Source: Intestinimonas massiliensis (ex Afouda et al. 2020) (GTDB taxonomy: Bacteria > Bacillota > Clostridia > Oscillospirales > Oscillospiraceae). From it: a stretch of 64,000 nt of DNA. The notes beneath the pieces were generated by a model that had not been told where the DNA came from, made no database searches, and worked only from the letters and a program-made list of their open reading frames with translations. The position numbers were made by a program, and so were the translations under genes. The stretch's first letter is position 1, and each line of letters starts with the position of its first letter. The DNA is taken from contig NZ_LN869529.1 in NCBI RefSeq assembly GCF_001244995.1, forward strand, positions 1,568,957 through 1,632,956. Reading direction: 5' to 3'. Below are positions 16,046-24,100 of this stretch, in pieces.

Positions 16046-16843
16046 TCAGCTTTCCTTCAAGATTTCCCCGGCAATCCGGTCGGCCATCCGGCCCACCCGT
16101 TCGAAATCCACATAGGGGTTGTAGAGGGCCTCCAGCTCGTCGTGCATGGCCTTGGCCTGGGCCAGAGAGTCCACCGCCTCCTCCGTCAGGGCGGCGGACA
16201 CCTTCCGCGAAAAGCGCAGCCGCGCCCTGTTCCGGCGCACCGCCTCGGCGTCCGCCATGGCGTCCAGCCGGATGCGGCGGTAGGGCCGCTTTTCGTAGGG
16301 CAGGGCCGGAGAGCTGGTCACGAAGGCCAGCGACAGCCCCGGGAGGAGCAGATGCTCCAGCCGGTCGGGGGCCATGGGGGAGACGCAGGCCACCGCGTCG
16401 TGGCCCGCCGCCACCGCCCCGGAGAGCAGGTGGGTCAGCATCACATGGGCCAGCCCGTAACTGTCCGCCAGCTCGTAAACCCGTTTACATAACTTATCCA
16501 CTGTATCAAATTCCGCCAGAAGCCCCCGGTGCGTTACCGCCGAGAGGAACCGCTGCTTCACCTGCCCGGCGCCCTCCCCCGTCTTTTTGATTTCCCGGGA
16601 CAGGATGCCCTTGCTCCGCTTGGCAATCTTGGCCTCTACCTGCGGCGAAATCACGATGGATCGCACATCCTCCGCGATCTCCTCCGCCGCGCCCAGGCAG
16701 CGGTAGGCCCGCTGGTAGCACGCCGGATAACCGCCCATGCAGGACAGGATTTCCGCGCGCACATCCCCCAGGGCTTTTTTATCATAACAGTCTCCAATGT
16801 TAACATAAGATTCAACTACCCCGGGGTATTTAGGCTCCACCAC
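16046..16843 (-). pseudogene. C-terminal part of a P-loop ATPase gene split by the mobile element
   Basis: This fragment of about 265 codons starts at VVEPKYPGVVESYVNIGDCYD, which is an internal sequence of the PRK06851-like ATPase family, and includes KQRFLSAVTHRGLL from its second half. Its missing N-terminus lies at 28676-28960. Joining CAT of the first piece to GTG here restores ...TAPH-VVEPKYPG in frame, giving about 360 residues, the family's usual size. The open frame runs back to 16930, but residues before VVEP are element sequence. The fragment is probably not functional while the element is inserted. Confidence 0.88.
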
Positions 16844-16848
16844 ATGGG
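16843..16848. other. Left attachment core (attL-like)
   Basis: CATGGG is the only sequence clearly shared with the right junction. The chromosomal gene lies to its left and element sequence to its right. Confidence 0.7.
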
Positions 16849-16871
16849 CCTCGGCAACCGAAGGACACTTG

Positions 16872-18425
16872 TTAAAATTTCCAGGTAATCCGAATCTCCT
16901 GGCGTCCGGTGGCCGGGTCCCGCTCGCCAATCTCGATCTTTTCCACCAGAGCGACCACCAGCTCCCGAGGCACGGTCTCCAACTGCAGCAGCTCCCGCAT
17001 CCGGTCCATAATGCTGGCCTGGTCCACCGGGTATGTCCGTTTGTTCAGCTCCTCACCGTTTTGAGCCAGCCGACGCTCCAGGCGCCCTTTTTCCATCTGA
17101 AGGTCCCGGTTTAGCTCCACAAACTGCCCCTCGCTGAGTACGCCAGAGATTTTATCCAGGTACAGATTTTTTAACGCCTGGCTCCGCTTTTCCAGTTGGG
17201 CTTTCAGCGCTTTCTGCTCCTGCTCCAGAGCCTCTCTGCGGGTGTCCCGCGGCGGAGGCACATTCAGTTCCTCCAGCGGACAGCAGCTTTGAACATAGTG
17301 GCGGATGCGTTCGGAAACCTGCTCGATCAGTTGATCCAGACGGATGGAGTGCCGGGTGCAGCGCTTCTCCCTTCCACTGTCTGCATACAGCTTGCAGCGG
17401 AGGTAGGACACCCTGGGCCGCCCCTGCTGACAGTTGGTGGTCTTGCTCATGGTGCTGCCGCAGTCCATGCACTTCACCAGCCCGGACAGCAGGTGGGCTT
17501 CTCCGGTACCGTCGGCCTTGGAGCGCAGCTTCAGGCTTCTCTGTACTGCGCGGAAGGTCTCCCGGTCAATGATGGCCTCATGGGTCCCCTCTACCCGATA
17601 CCACTGATCTTCGGGAACCGGGAGCATCGTCTTGGATTTGTAGCTCGCCTTTTTCCGTCGGCCCTGGAGCATCACCCCTGTGTACATCTCGTTGTGGAGC
17701 ATCCTCCAGATGGTGGTCTTGTTCCAGAGGCCATACTGGTTGGAGCCCGGGGGACCAGCGGTCCACCCCCGCTCCAGCTTATACCGGGCCGGGTTCGGGA
17801 TGCCCCGGTCGTTGAGCATCCGGGCGATCTCCTGTTTCCCGCGGCCCTCCAGGGACCACTGGAAGATCTGACGCACCACTTGAGCGGCCTGCGCTTCCAC
17901 AATCAGATGATTGTGGTCTTTCGGGTCCTTCTGATAGCCGTAGATGGGGAACGCTCCGATATACTGCCCCTGCCGCCGCTTCAGGTCAAAGACCATGCGG
18001 ATGTTTTCCGACAGGTCCTCCAGATACCACTCGTTCACCAGGCCGTTGATCTGCCGGGCCTTTTTGGTGCCCTTCACCTCCGTGTCAACGTTGTCCGCCA
18101 CCGCAATAAAGCGGACGCCCCAGATGGGGAACAGGCCATGGATGTACTTTTCCACCAACTCCATATCCCGGGTGAACCGGGATTGGCTCTTGCAGAGGAG
18201 AATTTGGAACTTTTTCTCCCTGGCCGCCCCAATCATCCGGTTGAAGTCGGGCCGCAGGCTGTCGGCCCCGGAATAATCCTCGTCGCAGTAGATGTGGTAG
18301 ATATCCCAGCCACGCTCCACAGCGTAGCTCACCAGCAGAGATTTTTGATTTTGGATACTCTCGGACTCTGTTTTGTATTTGTCCTCATCCTCTTTGCTCA
18401 ATCGTGCATAAATGGCGCAGAGAAT
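16872..18425 (-). CDS. Large serine recombinase of the element, atypical start
   Basis: This protein of just over 500 residues has a resolvase/invertase N-terminal domain (the catalytic serine lies in YARLSKEDEDK), a recombinase domain with NGLVNEWYLEDLSENIR, a zinc-ribbon-like domain (CMDCGSTMSK, then Cys pairs), a coiled-coil and a C-terminal segment. Such enzymes integrate and excise elements at short cores. The catalytic YARLS lies upstream of the first TTG, so translation must begin earlier. An ATT at 18425 with AGGGGAGG in front is the best-placed candidate; a CTG at 18431 is the other. No ATG, GTG or TTG is available before a stop, so a 5' frameshift is also possible. The gene ends about 25 bases from the left junction. 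Confidence 0.87.
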   Translation of the reverse strand: MLCAIYARLSKEDEDKYKTESESIQNQKSLLVSYAVERGWDIYHIYCDEDYSGADSLRPDFNRMIGAAREKKFQILLCKSQSRFTRDMELVEKYIHGLFPIWGVRFIAVADNVDTEVKGTKKARQINGLVNEWYLEDLSENIRMVFDLKRRQGQYIGAFPIYGYQKDPKDHNHLIVEAQAAQVVRQIFQWSLEGRGKQEIARMLNDRGIPNPARYKLERGWTAGPPGSNQYGLWNKTTIWRMLHNEMYTGVMLQGRRKKASYKSKTMLPVPEDQWYRVEGTHEAIIDRETFRAVQRSLKLRSKADGTGEAHLLSGLVKCMDCGSTMSKTTNCQQGRPRVSYLRCKLYADSGREKRCTRHSIRLDQLIEQVSERIRHYVQSCCPLEELNVPPPRDTRREALEQEQKALKAQLEKRSQALKNLYLDKISGVLSEGQFVELNRDLQMEKGRLERRLAQNGEELNKRTYPVDQASIMDRMRELLQLETVPRELVVALVEKIEIGERDPATGRQEIRITWKF

Positions 18426-18536
18426 GTGCAGCCCTCCCCTCTAAAGGCGCAGCTACGCCCCTCCCCCCGGCACGCAGAGCTGCCGCCCAGCCGAAAATCA
18501 TTTAAGTCCCCCCGCCGTTCAAACGTGGCGCCGGGC

Positions 18537-18650
18537 TCATTTGCAGAGTTCTTTTGTGAGCCAGGCCACCACCGCCCGGCGGACCGCTTTCCCGTCTGGT
18601 TCTTTGGGGGACAGGAGCTTCTCCGTTAGGATAATTGTGGATTTCCGCAT
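18537..18650 (-). CDS. Small 37-residue ORF upstream of the recombinase
   Basis: An ATG at 18650 preceded by CCGGAGGCG opens a short basic protein (MRKSTIILTEKLLSPKEPDG...). It fits the small ORFs often found before clostridial large serine recombinases, but I cannot assign a role. Between it and the recombinase a second short frame starts at an ATG after GGGGGGACTTAA and overlaps the recombinase 5' end in another frame. Confidence 0.5.
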   Translation of the reverse strand: MRKSTIILTEKLLSPKEPDGKAVRRAVVAWLTKELCK

Positions 18651-18763
18651 AAAATCGCCTCCGGTTCAGGATATGCTTACCGGGGCGGCGGATATGAAAC
18701 AGAAGCGTCCGCTACTTTGGCGGATAAAGTCGAATTGATCGGCGCGCTGATCGGTATGAGAAC

Positions 18764-18806
18764 TGTGTGAGGCCCGGGCTGACCGAAGTCAGTCCGGGCC
18801 TCACAC
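18764..18806 (-). terminator. Terminator of the kdd2-kce2-dctPQM operon
   Basis: GTGTGAGGCCCGG-CTGAC pairs with its complement around a short loop, giving a stem of about 19 pairs directly behind dctM. The T-tract is weak. Confidence 0.75.
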
Positions 18807-18817
18807 CGTTGTTGGGC

Positions 18818-20125
18818 TTATACAAACATCAGGGAGAGGGAGGGAATATACGTTAGAATCATCAGCAGTACGATGGACACCAGGAAGAAGGGCACAATCC
18901 ACTTGAACATGCTCTCCATCTTGATCTTAGCCACAGCCGCACCGACAAACAGGTTGCATCCATAAGGCGGAGTGCACAGGCCAAAGGCCAGATTGACCGC
19001 CATGACAACGGCAAAGTGGATGGGATTGATGCCGAAGGTCTGAAGCGTAGGCAGCAGCATGGGGGCCATAATGATAATGGCGGGTACCGTGTCCAAGAAG
19101 CAACCAATGACCAGCAGGATCGCATTGATGACCAACAGAACGACGGCGGGGTTGTCGGACACGTTGGACAGGAAGGTGGTGATGGCCTGGGGCACCTGCT
19201 CGAAGGTCATAAAGGTGGAAAACACGGTGGAGTAACCCAGCAGGAAGGAAGTTGCCCCGTTGAGCACCGCAGCGCCCACCAGAGTCTCGTAGAGGGACTT
19301 CCAGTCCATATCCTTGTAGACAAAGATGGAGACGATGACCGAATAGACCACGGAGACGGCGGCGGCCTCTGTGGGGGTAAAAATGCCGGAGTAGATGCCG
19401 CCCAGAATAATGACTGGGGACAGCAGAGCCCAGAACCCGTCCTTGGTGGCCTTGCCCAGCCGCTTCAGTCGGGCCACAAGGGCCTCCTTAAGGGGCTTTT
19501 TCTCGTCGGAGCGGACAGGCAGGTCGGTACCTGTGCGCTTGCAGATGATGATATTGACCACCAGGAAGGTCAGACCGATGATGATACCGGGGAGGATACC
19601 CGCCTTGAACAGATCCGGCACCGAGGTTTTGGTGGTGGCGCCATAGAGGACAAAGGACAGGGAGGGCGGGATGATGGGGCCCACGGTGCCGCCGAAGCAC
19701 ACCAGAGTGGCGGCATAGGAGGGATCGTAGCCCCGCTTTTTCATCTCAGGGATCATCATGCCGCCGATGGCGGCGGTGGTGGCCATGCCGGAGCCGGACA
19801 GGGCGCCGAAAAACATACACGCCAGCATGGATACGCAGCCCAGGGCTCCGGTGAGAAAATCGACCAGAGCCGAGGCAAATTCCACGATCCGCTTGGCGAT
19901 GCCTCCGGTGGAGATCACCGACCCGGCCAGCATGAAGAACGGGATGGCCATGACGGTAAAGGAGAAGATGCCGGAATAGCAGTACTGGGCGTTGACCACC
20001 ATGTTCAGATCCGAGCAGTAGAACATAGCGACCATGGTGGCGCCGCCGATGGCAAAGCCCACGGGCACACCGATCATCAGCAAGAGCACCAGGAGCACCA
20101 GCAGGACAATCAAAGCGGTATTCAC
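18818..20125 (-). CDS. dctM: TRAP transporter large permease subunit DctM
   Basis: This membrane protein of about 435 residues has a dozen or so hydrophobic segments and the DctM hallmarks GVPVGFAIG near the start, FFMLAGSVISTGGIAKRIVEFA, GALSGSGMATTAAIGGMMIPEMKKRGYD and IIPPSLSFVLYG. It forms the sodium-driven channel of a tripartite carboxylate or amino-acid TRAP importer. A GTG start overlaps the dctQ stop (GTGA), with GGAGG in front. It is the last gene of the sigma-54 operon on the element. Confidence 0.93.
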   Translation of the reverse strand: MNTALIVLLVLLVLLLMIGVPVGFAIGGATMVAMFYCSDLNMVVNAQYCYSGIFSFTVMAIPFFMLAGSVISTGGIAKRIVEFASALVDFLTGALGCVSMLACMFFGALSGSGMATTAAIGGMMIPEMKKRGYDPSYAATLVCFGGTVGPIIPPSLSFVLYGATTKTSVPDLFKAGILPGIIIGLTFLVVNIIICKRTGTDLPVRSDEKKPLKEALVARLKRLGKATKDGFWALLSPVIILGGIYSGIFTPTEAAAVSVVYSVIVSIFVYKDMDWKSLYETLVGAAVLNGATSFLLGYSTVFSTFMTFEQVPQAITTFLSNVSDNPAVVLLVINAILLVIGCFLDTVPAIIIMAPMLLPTLQTFGINPIHFAVVMAVNLAFGLCTPPYGCNLFVGAAVAKIKMESMFKWIVPFFLVSIVLLMILTYIPSLSLMFV

Positions 20126-20634
20126 TGCGCCTCGCCTCCTTCCGATTCCTCCGGACGTCCCTTCGCCAAGAAGACGACGGAATCCTTGATGCTGGCCAGG
20201 CAGCGGATGGTCATCAGGGTACAGCCCACCACCACCGCCAGGTAGCCCCAGGAGGTGCTGATTTTGATGCCGGCATAGGGAGAGGTCCACTGGCTGATGA
20301 CCAGGGACACACCGTAGTACAGCGTGACGACACAGATGGCGATCACGACGAGGTCGGACAGGATGTTGAAAACCTGGGCCGCCCGGAAGGGCAGGTGGTC
20401 GGTGAGCATGGTGATCTTGATGTGCTCCCCCTTCCGCTGTGCAATGCTGATGCCAAGCCAGGAGATCCAGACGAAGAGGAACTTGCCCAGCTCCTCGGAC
20501 CAGTACAGGGAATTGCCGGTCTTGCGCATAATCACCTGCACAAAAATAATGAGCACCATCGCCGAGAACATGGCCACCAGGACCACTTCCTCCACGCGGT
20601 TGAGCACATCAACGATGCGATTGGTCTTTTTCAT
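20122..20634 (-). CDS. dctQ: TRAP transporter small permease subunit DctQ
   Basis: The 170-residue protein has four predicted membrane helices and the family motif SLYWSEELGKFLFVWISWLG followed by GEHIKI. It is the small membrane partner of DctM. It lies 117 bases after dctP and overlaps dctM by four bases. Confidence 0.9.
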   Translation of the reverse strand: MKKTNRIVDVLNRVEEVVLVAMFSAMVLIIFVQVIMRKTGNSLYWSEELGKFLFVWISWLGISIAQRKGEHIKITMLTDHLPFRAAQVFNILSDLVVIAICVVTLYYGVSLVISQWTSPYAGIKISTSWGYLAVVVGCTLMTIRCLASIKDSVVFLAKGRPEESEGGEAQ

Positions 20635-20751
20635 AGTCAGCCAGGATGTATTCTAAAAATACATCGCGCCCTCCTTTTCTCACTTTTTAAGCGGCGGACC
20701 GACTGGAGGAGCCGGTCCGCCCTGAGGCAGTTTGGGATCTTTTCCGGGGAC

Positions 20752-21822
20752 TTACTGGGGCACGGTGGCCAGCCAGAGATCCATCATCTCGTCGCCGACC
20801 TTCGCGCGCCACTTGTCGTATACGGGCTGGACAGCCGCCTTGAAGGCGGCGACCTCTTCGTCGGTCAGCTCTTCCACGGTGGCGCCCTCGTCCTTGAAGC
20901 GCTGGATATAATCCATCTCGTTGGCGCGCTCCTCGTCACGCTGCTGCTTGCAGGCCAGCGTGACGGCCTCCTGGATCAGAGCCTGGTCCTCGGCGGACAG
21001 GGACTTGAACCAGTCCAGCGAGCAGATGATGGGGAACGGGGAGCTGGCGTGGTTGGTCAGGGTGATGTAGGGAGCGATCTCATGCAGGGAGAAGTCGTTG
21101 AACACGCCCAGGGAGTGGTCCAGAGCCTCGATGGTACCGGTGGACAGAGAGGTAATGACCTCGCCCCAGGACATCGGCGTGGGGGCGGCGCCCATGGCGT
21201 TCCACATCTCAATGTTCAGCTCGTCCTGGGCGATACGGATCTTCTGGCCGTGGAGGTCGTCGGAGTTGTGGTAGCAGCCGGTGCGGCTGATAACCTGACG
21301 CATGCCGTTGTAGTACATGCCCAGGCAGTAGTAGCCCGCGTCAGCGATGGTCTCGTTGAACAGCTCCAGACCGCCGTTTTCGAAGGTGCCCTTCTCCCAG
21401 TCTTCATAGGTGGGGTACAGGAAGGGCAGGTCCACACAACTGGACGCCGCGCCGGTGACGGAACTCACCACGGAGGACAGGTCAAACTCCATCGTCAGGG
21501 TGCCCAGCTTGACGCCGGCGACCATGTCGGGGGAATCGCCCAGTTGTCCGTCGGGATAGACCTCCACCTTGAAGCGGCCAGGCGCCTTTTCCTCCAGGTA
21601 TTCGCCGATCCACACGCTCCAGACGTGGGTAGACCGGGTGGACGAGTCGGTATGGCCGATTTTGATCACGATGGGGTCAGACGTGGTTTCCGACCCGCCG
21701 GACTGGCTGCTGGAGGGGGCGGGAGAGCTGCCGCCGGAGGTGCTGGGACGACTGCAGGAGGACAGCAGAGTGAAGCAAAGTGCTGCGCTCAGTGCGAGGG
21801 CAATCCATTTTTTCATTTTCAT
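20752..21822 (-). CDS. dctP: TRAP transporter substrate-binding lipoprotein DctP
   Basis: The 356-residue protein has a lipoprotein signal ending in LLSSC, a Ser/Gly linker, then a DctP-type fold (IKIGHTDSSTRSTHVWSVWIGEYLEEK, AAPTPMSWGEVITSLSTGTIEALDHSLG). It should be anchored outside the membrane and deliver a carboxylate or amino acid to DctQM. The Arg expected to bind the ligand carboxylate is probably the one in MRQVISRTG. Its genes follow kce2 by 75 bases, so the substrate is expected to be linked to the Kdd/Kce reactions. Ligand identity is inference. Confidence 0.92.
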   Translation of the reverse strand: MKMKKWIALALSAALCFTLLSSCSRPSTSGGSSPAPSSSQSGGSETTSDPIVIKIGHTDSSTRSTHVWSVWIGEYLEEKAPGRFKVEVYPDGQLGDSPDMVAGVKLGTLTMEFDLSSVVSSVTGAASSCVDLPFLYPTYEDWEKGTFENGGLELFNETIADAGYYCLGMYYNGMRQVISRTGCYHNSDDLHGQKIRIAQDELNIEMWNAMGAAPTPMSWGEVITSLSTGTIEALDHSLGVFNDFSLHEIAPYITLTNHASSPFPIICSLDWFKSLSAEDQALIQEAVTLACKQQRDEERANEMDYIQRFKDEGATVEELTDEEVAAFKAAVQPVYDKWRAKVGDEMMDLWLATVPQ

Positions 21823-21897
21823 CGTATTCTCCTCTCATTCGTTCACATGGTGGATGTATTTTCTGTTCCCAGCGGTCCCCTGACCGCAAAACAGACC

Positions 21898-22719
21898 TCA
21901 TTTGCGCAGGCCCAGAATGCCGCGGGCCTCGGCGGGAGTGGCCACGGGCCGGCCCAGGAGGGCGGCCAGATCCGCCACCTTTTTCACCAACTCGCCGTTG
22001 CTCTTAGCCAGGACCCCCTTGGACAGATAGAGGTTGTCCTCGAAGCCCACCCGGACGTTGCCGCCCATGGCGATGGCCGGGGCGGCCAGCTCAAAGGCGG
22101 CTCTGCCGATGCCCGTGGCGGTCCAGGTGGAGCCGGCGGGGATGGACCGGACCAGCCAGTCCAGGTTCCCGGCGGTAGCCGGAGTGCAGCCCGCCACACC
22201 CAGCACAAAGTTGAACTGCATGGGCGCGCCGGGTACCAGGCCCTTGTTTGCCAGCTTCAGGATGGTGTCTACATGCCCCATCTCAAAGCACTCGTATTCC
22301 GGCTTGATCTGGTTTTCCAGCATCCGCTTGCCAAAGGCCCGCAGGATGGGGAGGTCATTGACAAATACGTCGTCCCCGAAGTTGCAGGTGCCGCAGTCCA
22401 GCGTGGCCATCTCGGGCATCAGCTCGGTGGGCTGGAGCCGCTCCTCCGGCGTCATCCCCACGGCGCCGCCGGTGGAGGGGATCAGGATCACACCGGGACA
22501 AGCCGCCTGAATGGCGTCCATCACGACCCGGAAGCGCTCCCGGTCCTGGGTGGGGGTGCCGTCGTCCCAGCGGACGTGCACGTGGATAACCGCCGCGCCG
22601 GCGTCATAGGCGCTCTTGGCCTCCCGCACCATCTCTTCCAGCGTGTAGGGAACGGCGGGGTTCTGCTCCTTGGTGACCTCCGCGCCGCAGATGGCGGCGG
22701 GGATAATCAGCTTTTCCGT
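21898..22719 (-). CDS. kce2: 3-keto-5-aminohexanoate cleavage enzyme paralog on the element, apparent ACG start
   Basis: This 273-residue protein keeps all Kce features, including HVHVR and RVGFED. Its first about 119 codons match kce almost exactly at the DNA level, and the remainder has diverged by roughly a fifth. At the position where kce has ATG this copy has ACG at 22719, with AAAAGGAG nine bases in front. There is no ATG, GTG or TTG with a good site nearby; a TTG at 22743 lacks one. So translation may be weak, use ACG, or the base may be a sequencing error. It follows kdd2 and precedes dctP. Confidence 0.85.
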   Translation of the reverse strand, partial: TEKLIIPAAICGAEVTKEQNPAVPYTLEEMVREAKSAYDAGAAVIHVHVRWDDGTPTQDRERFRVVMDAIQAACPGVILIPSTGGAVGMTPEERLQPTELMPEMATLDCGTCNFGDDVFVNDLPILRAFGKRMLENQIKPEYECFEMGHVDTILKLANKGLVPGAPMQFNFVLGVAGCTPATAGNLDWLVRSIPAGSTWTATGIGRAAFELAAPAIAMGGNVRVGFEDNLYLSKGVLAKSNGELVKKVADLAALLGRPVATPAEARGILGLRK

Positions 22720-22750
22720 TTTAATCGACTCCTTTTGAAACAACTGACGC

Positions 22751-23785
22751 TTATCTGCAATACCGCTCGGTGAAATAACGGCGCAGCTTCTCCTCCCGAC
22801 GGACGATGTCAAAGGCGATCTCCGCATGGCCGGGGTAGTAGCCGTTGCCGATCAGCATCGGCACATGCTTTTCCACTCCCTCGGCGCCCAGCGAGGCTTT
22901 GACAAAGTCGGTGCTCATGCTGAAAAAGTAGATCATGCCGTTGTCGTCCGTGACCAGGATGGTGGAGAGCTCCGTGTCCGACACGCTGACGGTGCTGACC
23001 GTGAAATCGGATAATTTCCCATTCAATGCGCGGGTATATGCCTCGTAGGTTTCCAGGGGCTTCTGACCGTTGACCTGGAGCACCACATCGGCGATGCCAA
23101 GGCCGCGCACCACCTCGCACTGCTCGGCGGAATACTCCAGACACACGACCTTCCCCGTGGGAGACACGCGCTTCTTGGCCTCCGCCAGGCACAGAAGCCC
23201 CGCCTTGCCCGCACCCATGACGACCACGGTATCGCCCGCCTTGGCATGAATGGCGACCTGTGCGGGCGCCCCCGCCACATCCATCAGCGCAAGACTGAGC
23301 TTATCTCCCAGGTCCTCCGGCAGCTTGGTGTAGATCCCGGTCTCAAACAGCACCGCGTCCGCCTTGCAGTAGACCTGTTCTGTGTCGACGTCGATGTCGG
23401 TGATTTCATAGATTTTCAGGGGCGTCAGGGACAGGGAAACCAATGTGGCGATTTTGTCGCCCACCTTTACGCCGGCACTTTCTTTCAAATCGGCGCCGAT
23501 TTCTTTGACCCGTCCGATGAGAATTCCACCGGATTTGCTCACCGGGTCCTGGAACTTGCCGCGCTCTTCGACAATCTCCAGAATGGCAGCGGCGATTTTT
23601 GTCTTGTCGCCGCCGCACTCGCGCTTGATGCGGCCAAAGGCGGTGGCGGTGGGTTGAAGAGCAATGACGTCGATCAAGATCTCGTTGGTGCAGATCGCGG
23701 GATCATTGTTGATTTTCTCTGCAGCCTGAGGCAGCAGGCCGGTGGGAAAAATAACGCGGTGACTACCGTATTTATCCCCTCTCAT
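22751..23785 (-). CDS. kdd2: 3,5-diaminohexanoate dehydrogenase paralog on the element
   Basis: This 344-residue protein has the Kdd signature KYGSHRVIFPTG, EERGKFQDPVSKSGG, LVSLSLTPLKIYE and a Rossmann loop VVMGAGKAGLL. It is clearly a paralog of kdd but much more diverged than kce2 is from kce, so it may act on a related substrate. The ATG at 23785 has AAGGAGGA in front; the longer frame upstream lies between the sigma-54 promoter and the start. It is the first gene of the sigma-54 operon. Confidence 0.9.
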   Translation of the reverse strand: MRGDKYGSHRVIFPTGLLPQAAEKINNDPAICTNEILIDVIALQPTATAFGRIKRECGGDKTKIAAAILEIVEERGKFQDPVSKSGGILIGRVKEIGADLKESAGVKVGDKIATLVSLSLTPLKIYEITDIDVDTEQVYCKADAVLFETGIYTKLPEDLGDKLSLALMDVAGAPAQVAIHAKAGDTVVVMGAGKAGLLCLAEAKKRVSPTGKVVCLEYSAEQCEVVRGLGIADVVLQVNGQKPLETYEAYTRALNGKLSDFTVSTVSVSDTELSTILVTDDNGMIYFFSMSTDFVKASLGAEGVEKHVPMLIGNGYYPGHAEIAFDIVRREEKLRRYFTERYCR

Positions 23786-23842
23786 GGAACAATCCTCCTT
23801 GACATAGAGCTCGTATTTCAGGAAATCCTGTGCCCTTTTATT

Positions 23843-23860
23843 TTGCAAGCTGTATGCCAA
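23843..23860 (-). promoter_or_regulatory. Sigma-54 promoter of kdd2-kce2-dctPQM
   Basis: On the minus strand TTGGCATA-CAGC-TTGCAA shows the invariant GG and GC dinucleotides with the correct 10-base spacing. The predicted start lies about 48 bases before the kdd2 ATG. The neighbouring gene encodes a sigma-54 activator. Confidence 0.85.
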
Positions 23861-23986
23861 TTTTGTTTTCAAAGGAAACTTTCACAGAAAAACCATCCGT
23901 CAGAGGGGCGCATCTGCGCGAGGCGGTGGGGGCGGGCTTTGTACGACGGGTACTCCGGCCCAGTTAAAGTCGAGAGGGTGGAGAAT

Positions 23987-24100
23987 TTTTGCTGCAAAAT
24001 ATGCTCTTTGCAAACTTTGGATTCCACAATTCTTCCAAAAAGCGATCCAAAAATAAATCAATGATTTAAATTTGTATCGGTTTTTGATTCATATTTGTAT
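23987..24100. promoter_or_regulatory. Candidate activator-binding (UAS) region upstream of the kdd2 promoter
   Basis: About 130-250 bases upstream of the sigma-54 promoter are TTTTGC-T-GCAAAA (23987-23999) and the palindrome TTTGCAAA (24008-24015), 21 bases apart, and two ATTTGTATC repeats near 24069 and 24092. They lie between the promoter and the end of the activator gene, where enhancer sites are expected. Assignment is inferred. Confidence 0.45.

Noticed and set aside
20395-22773. A 792-codon open frame on the plus strand
   Set aside because: It lies opposite dctQ, dctP and kce2, has no ribosome binding site and no recognisable domain, and is explained by codon bias of the real genes.
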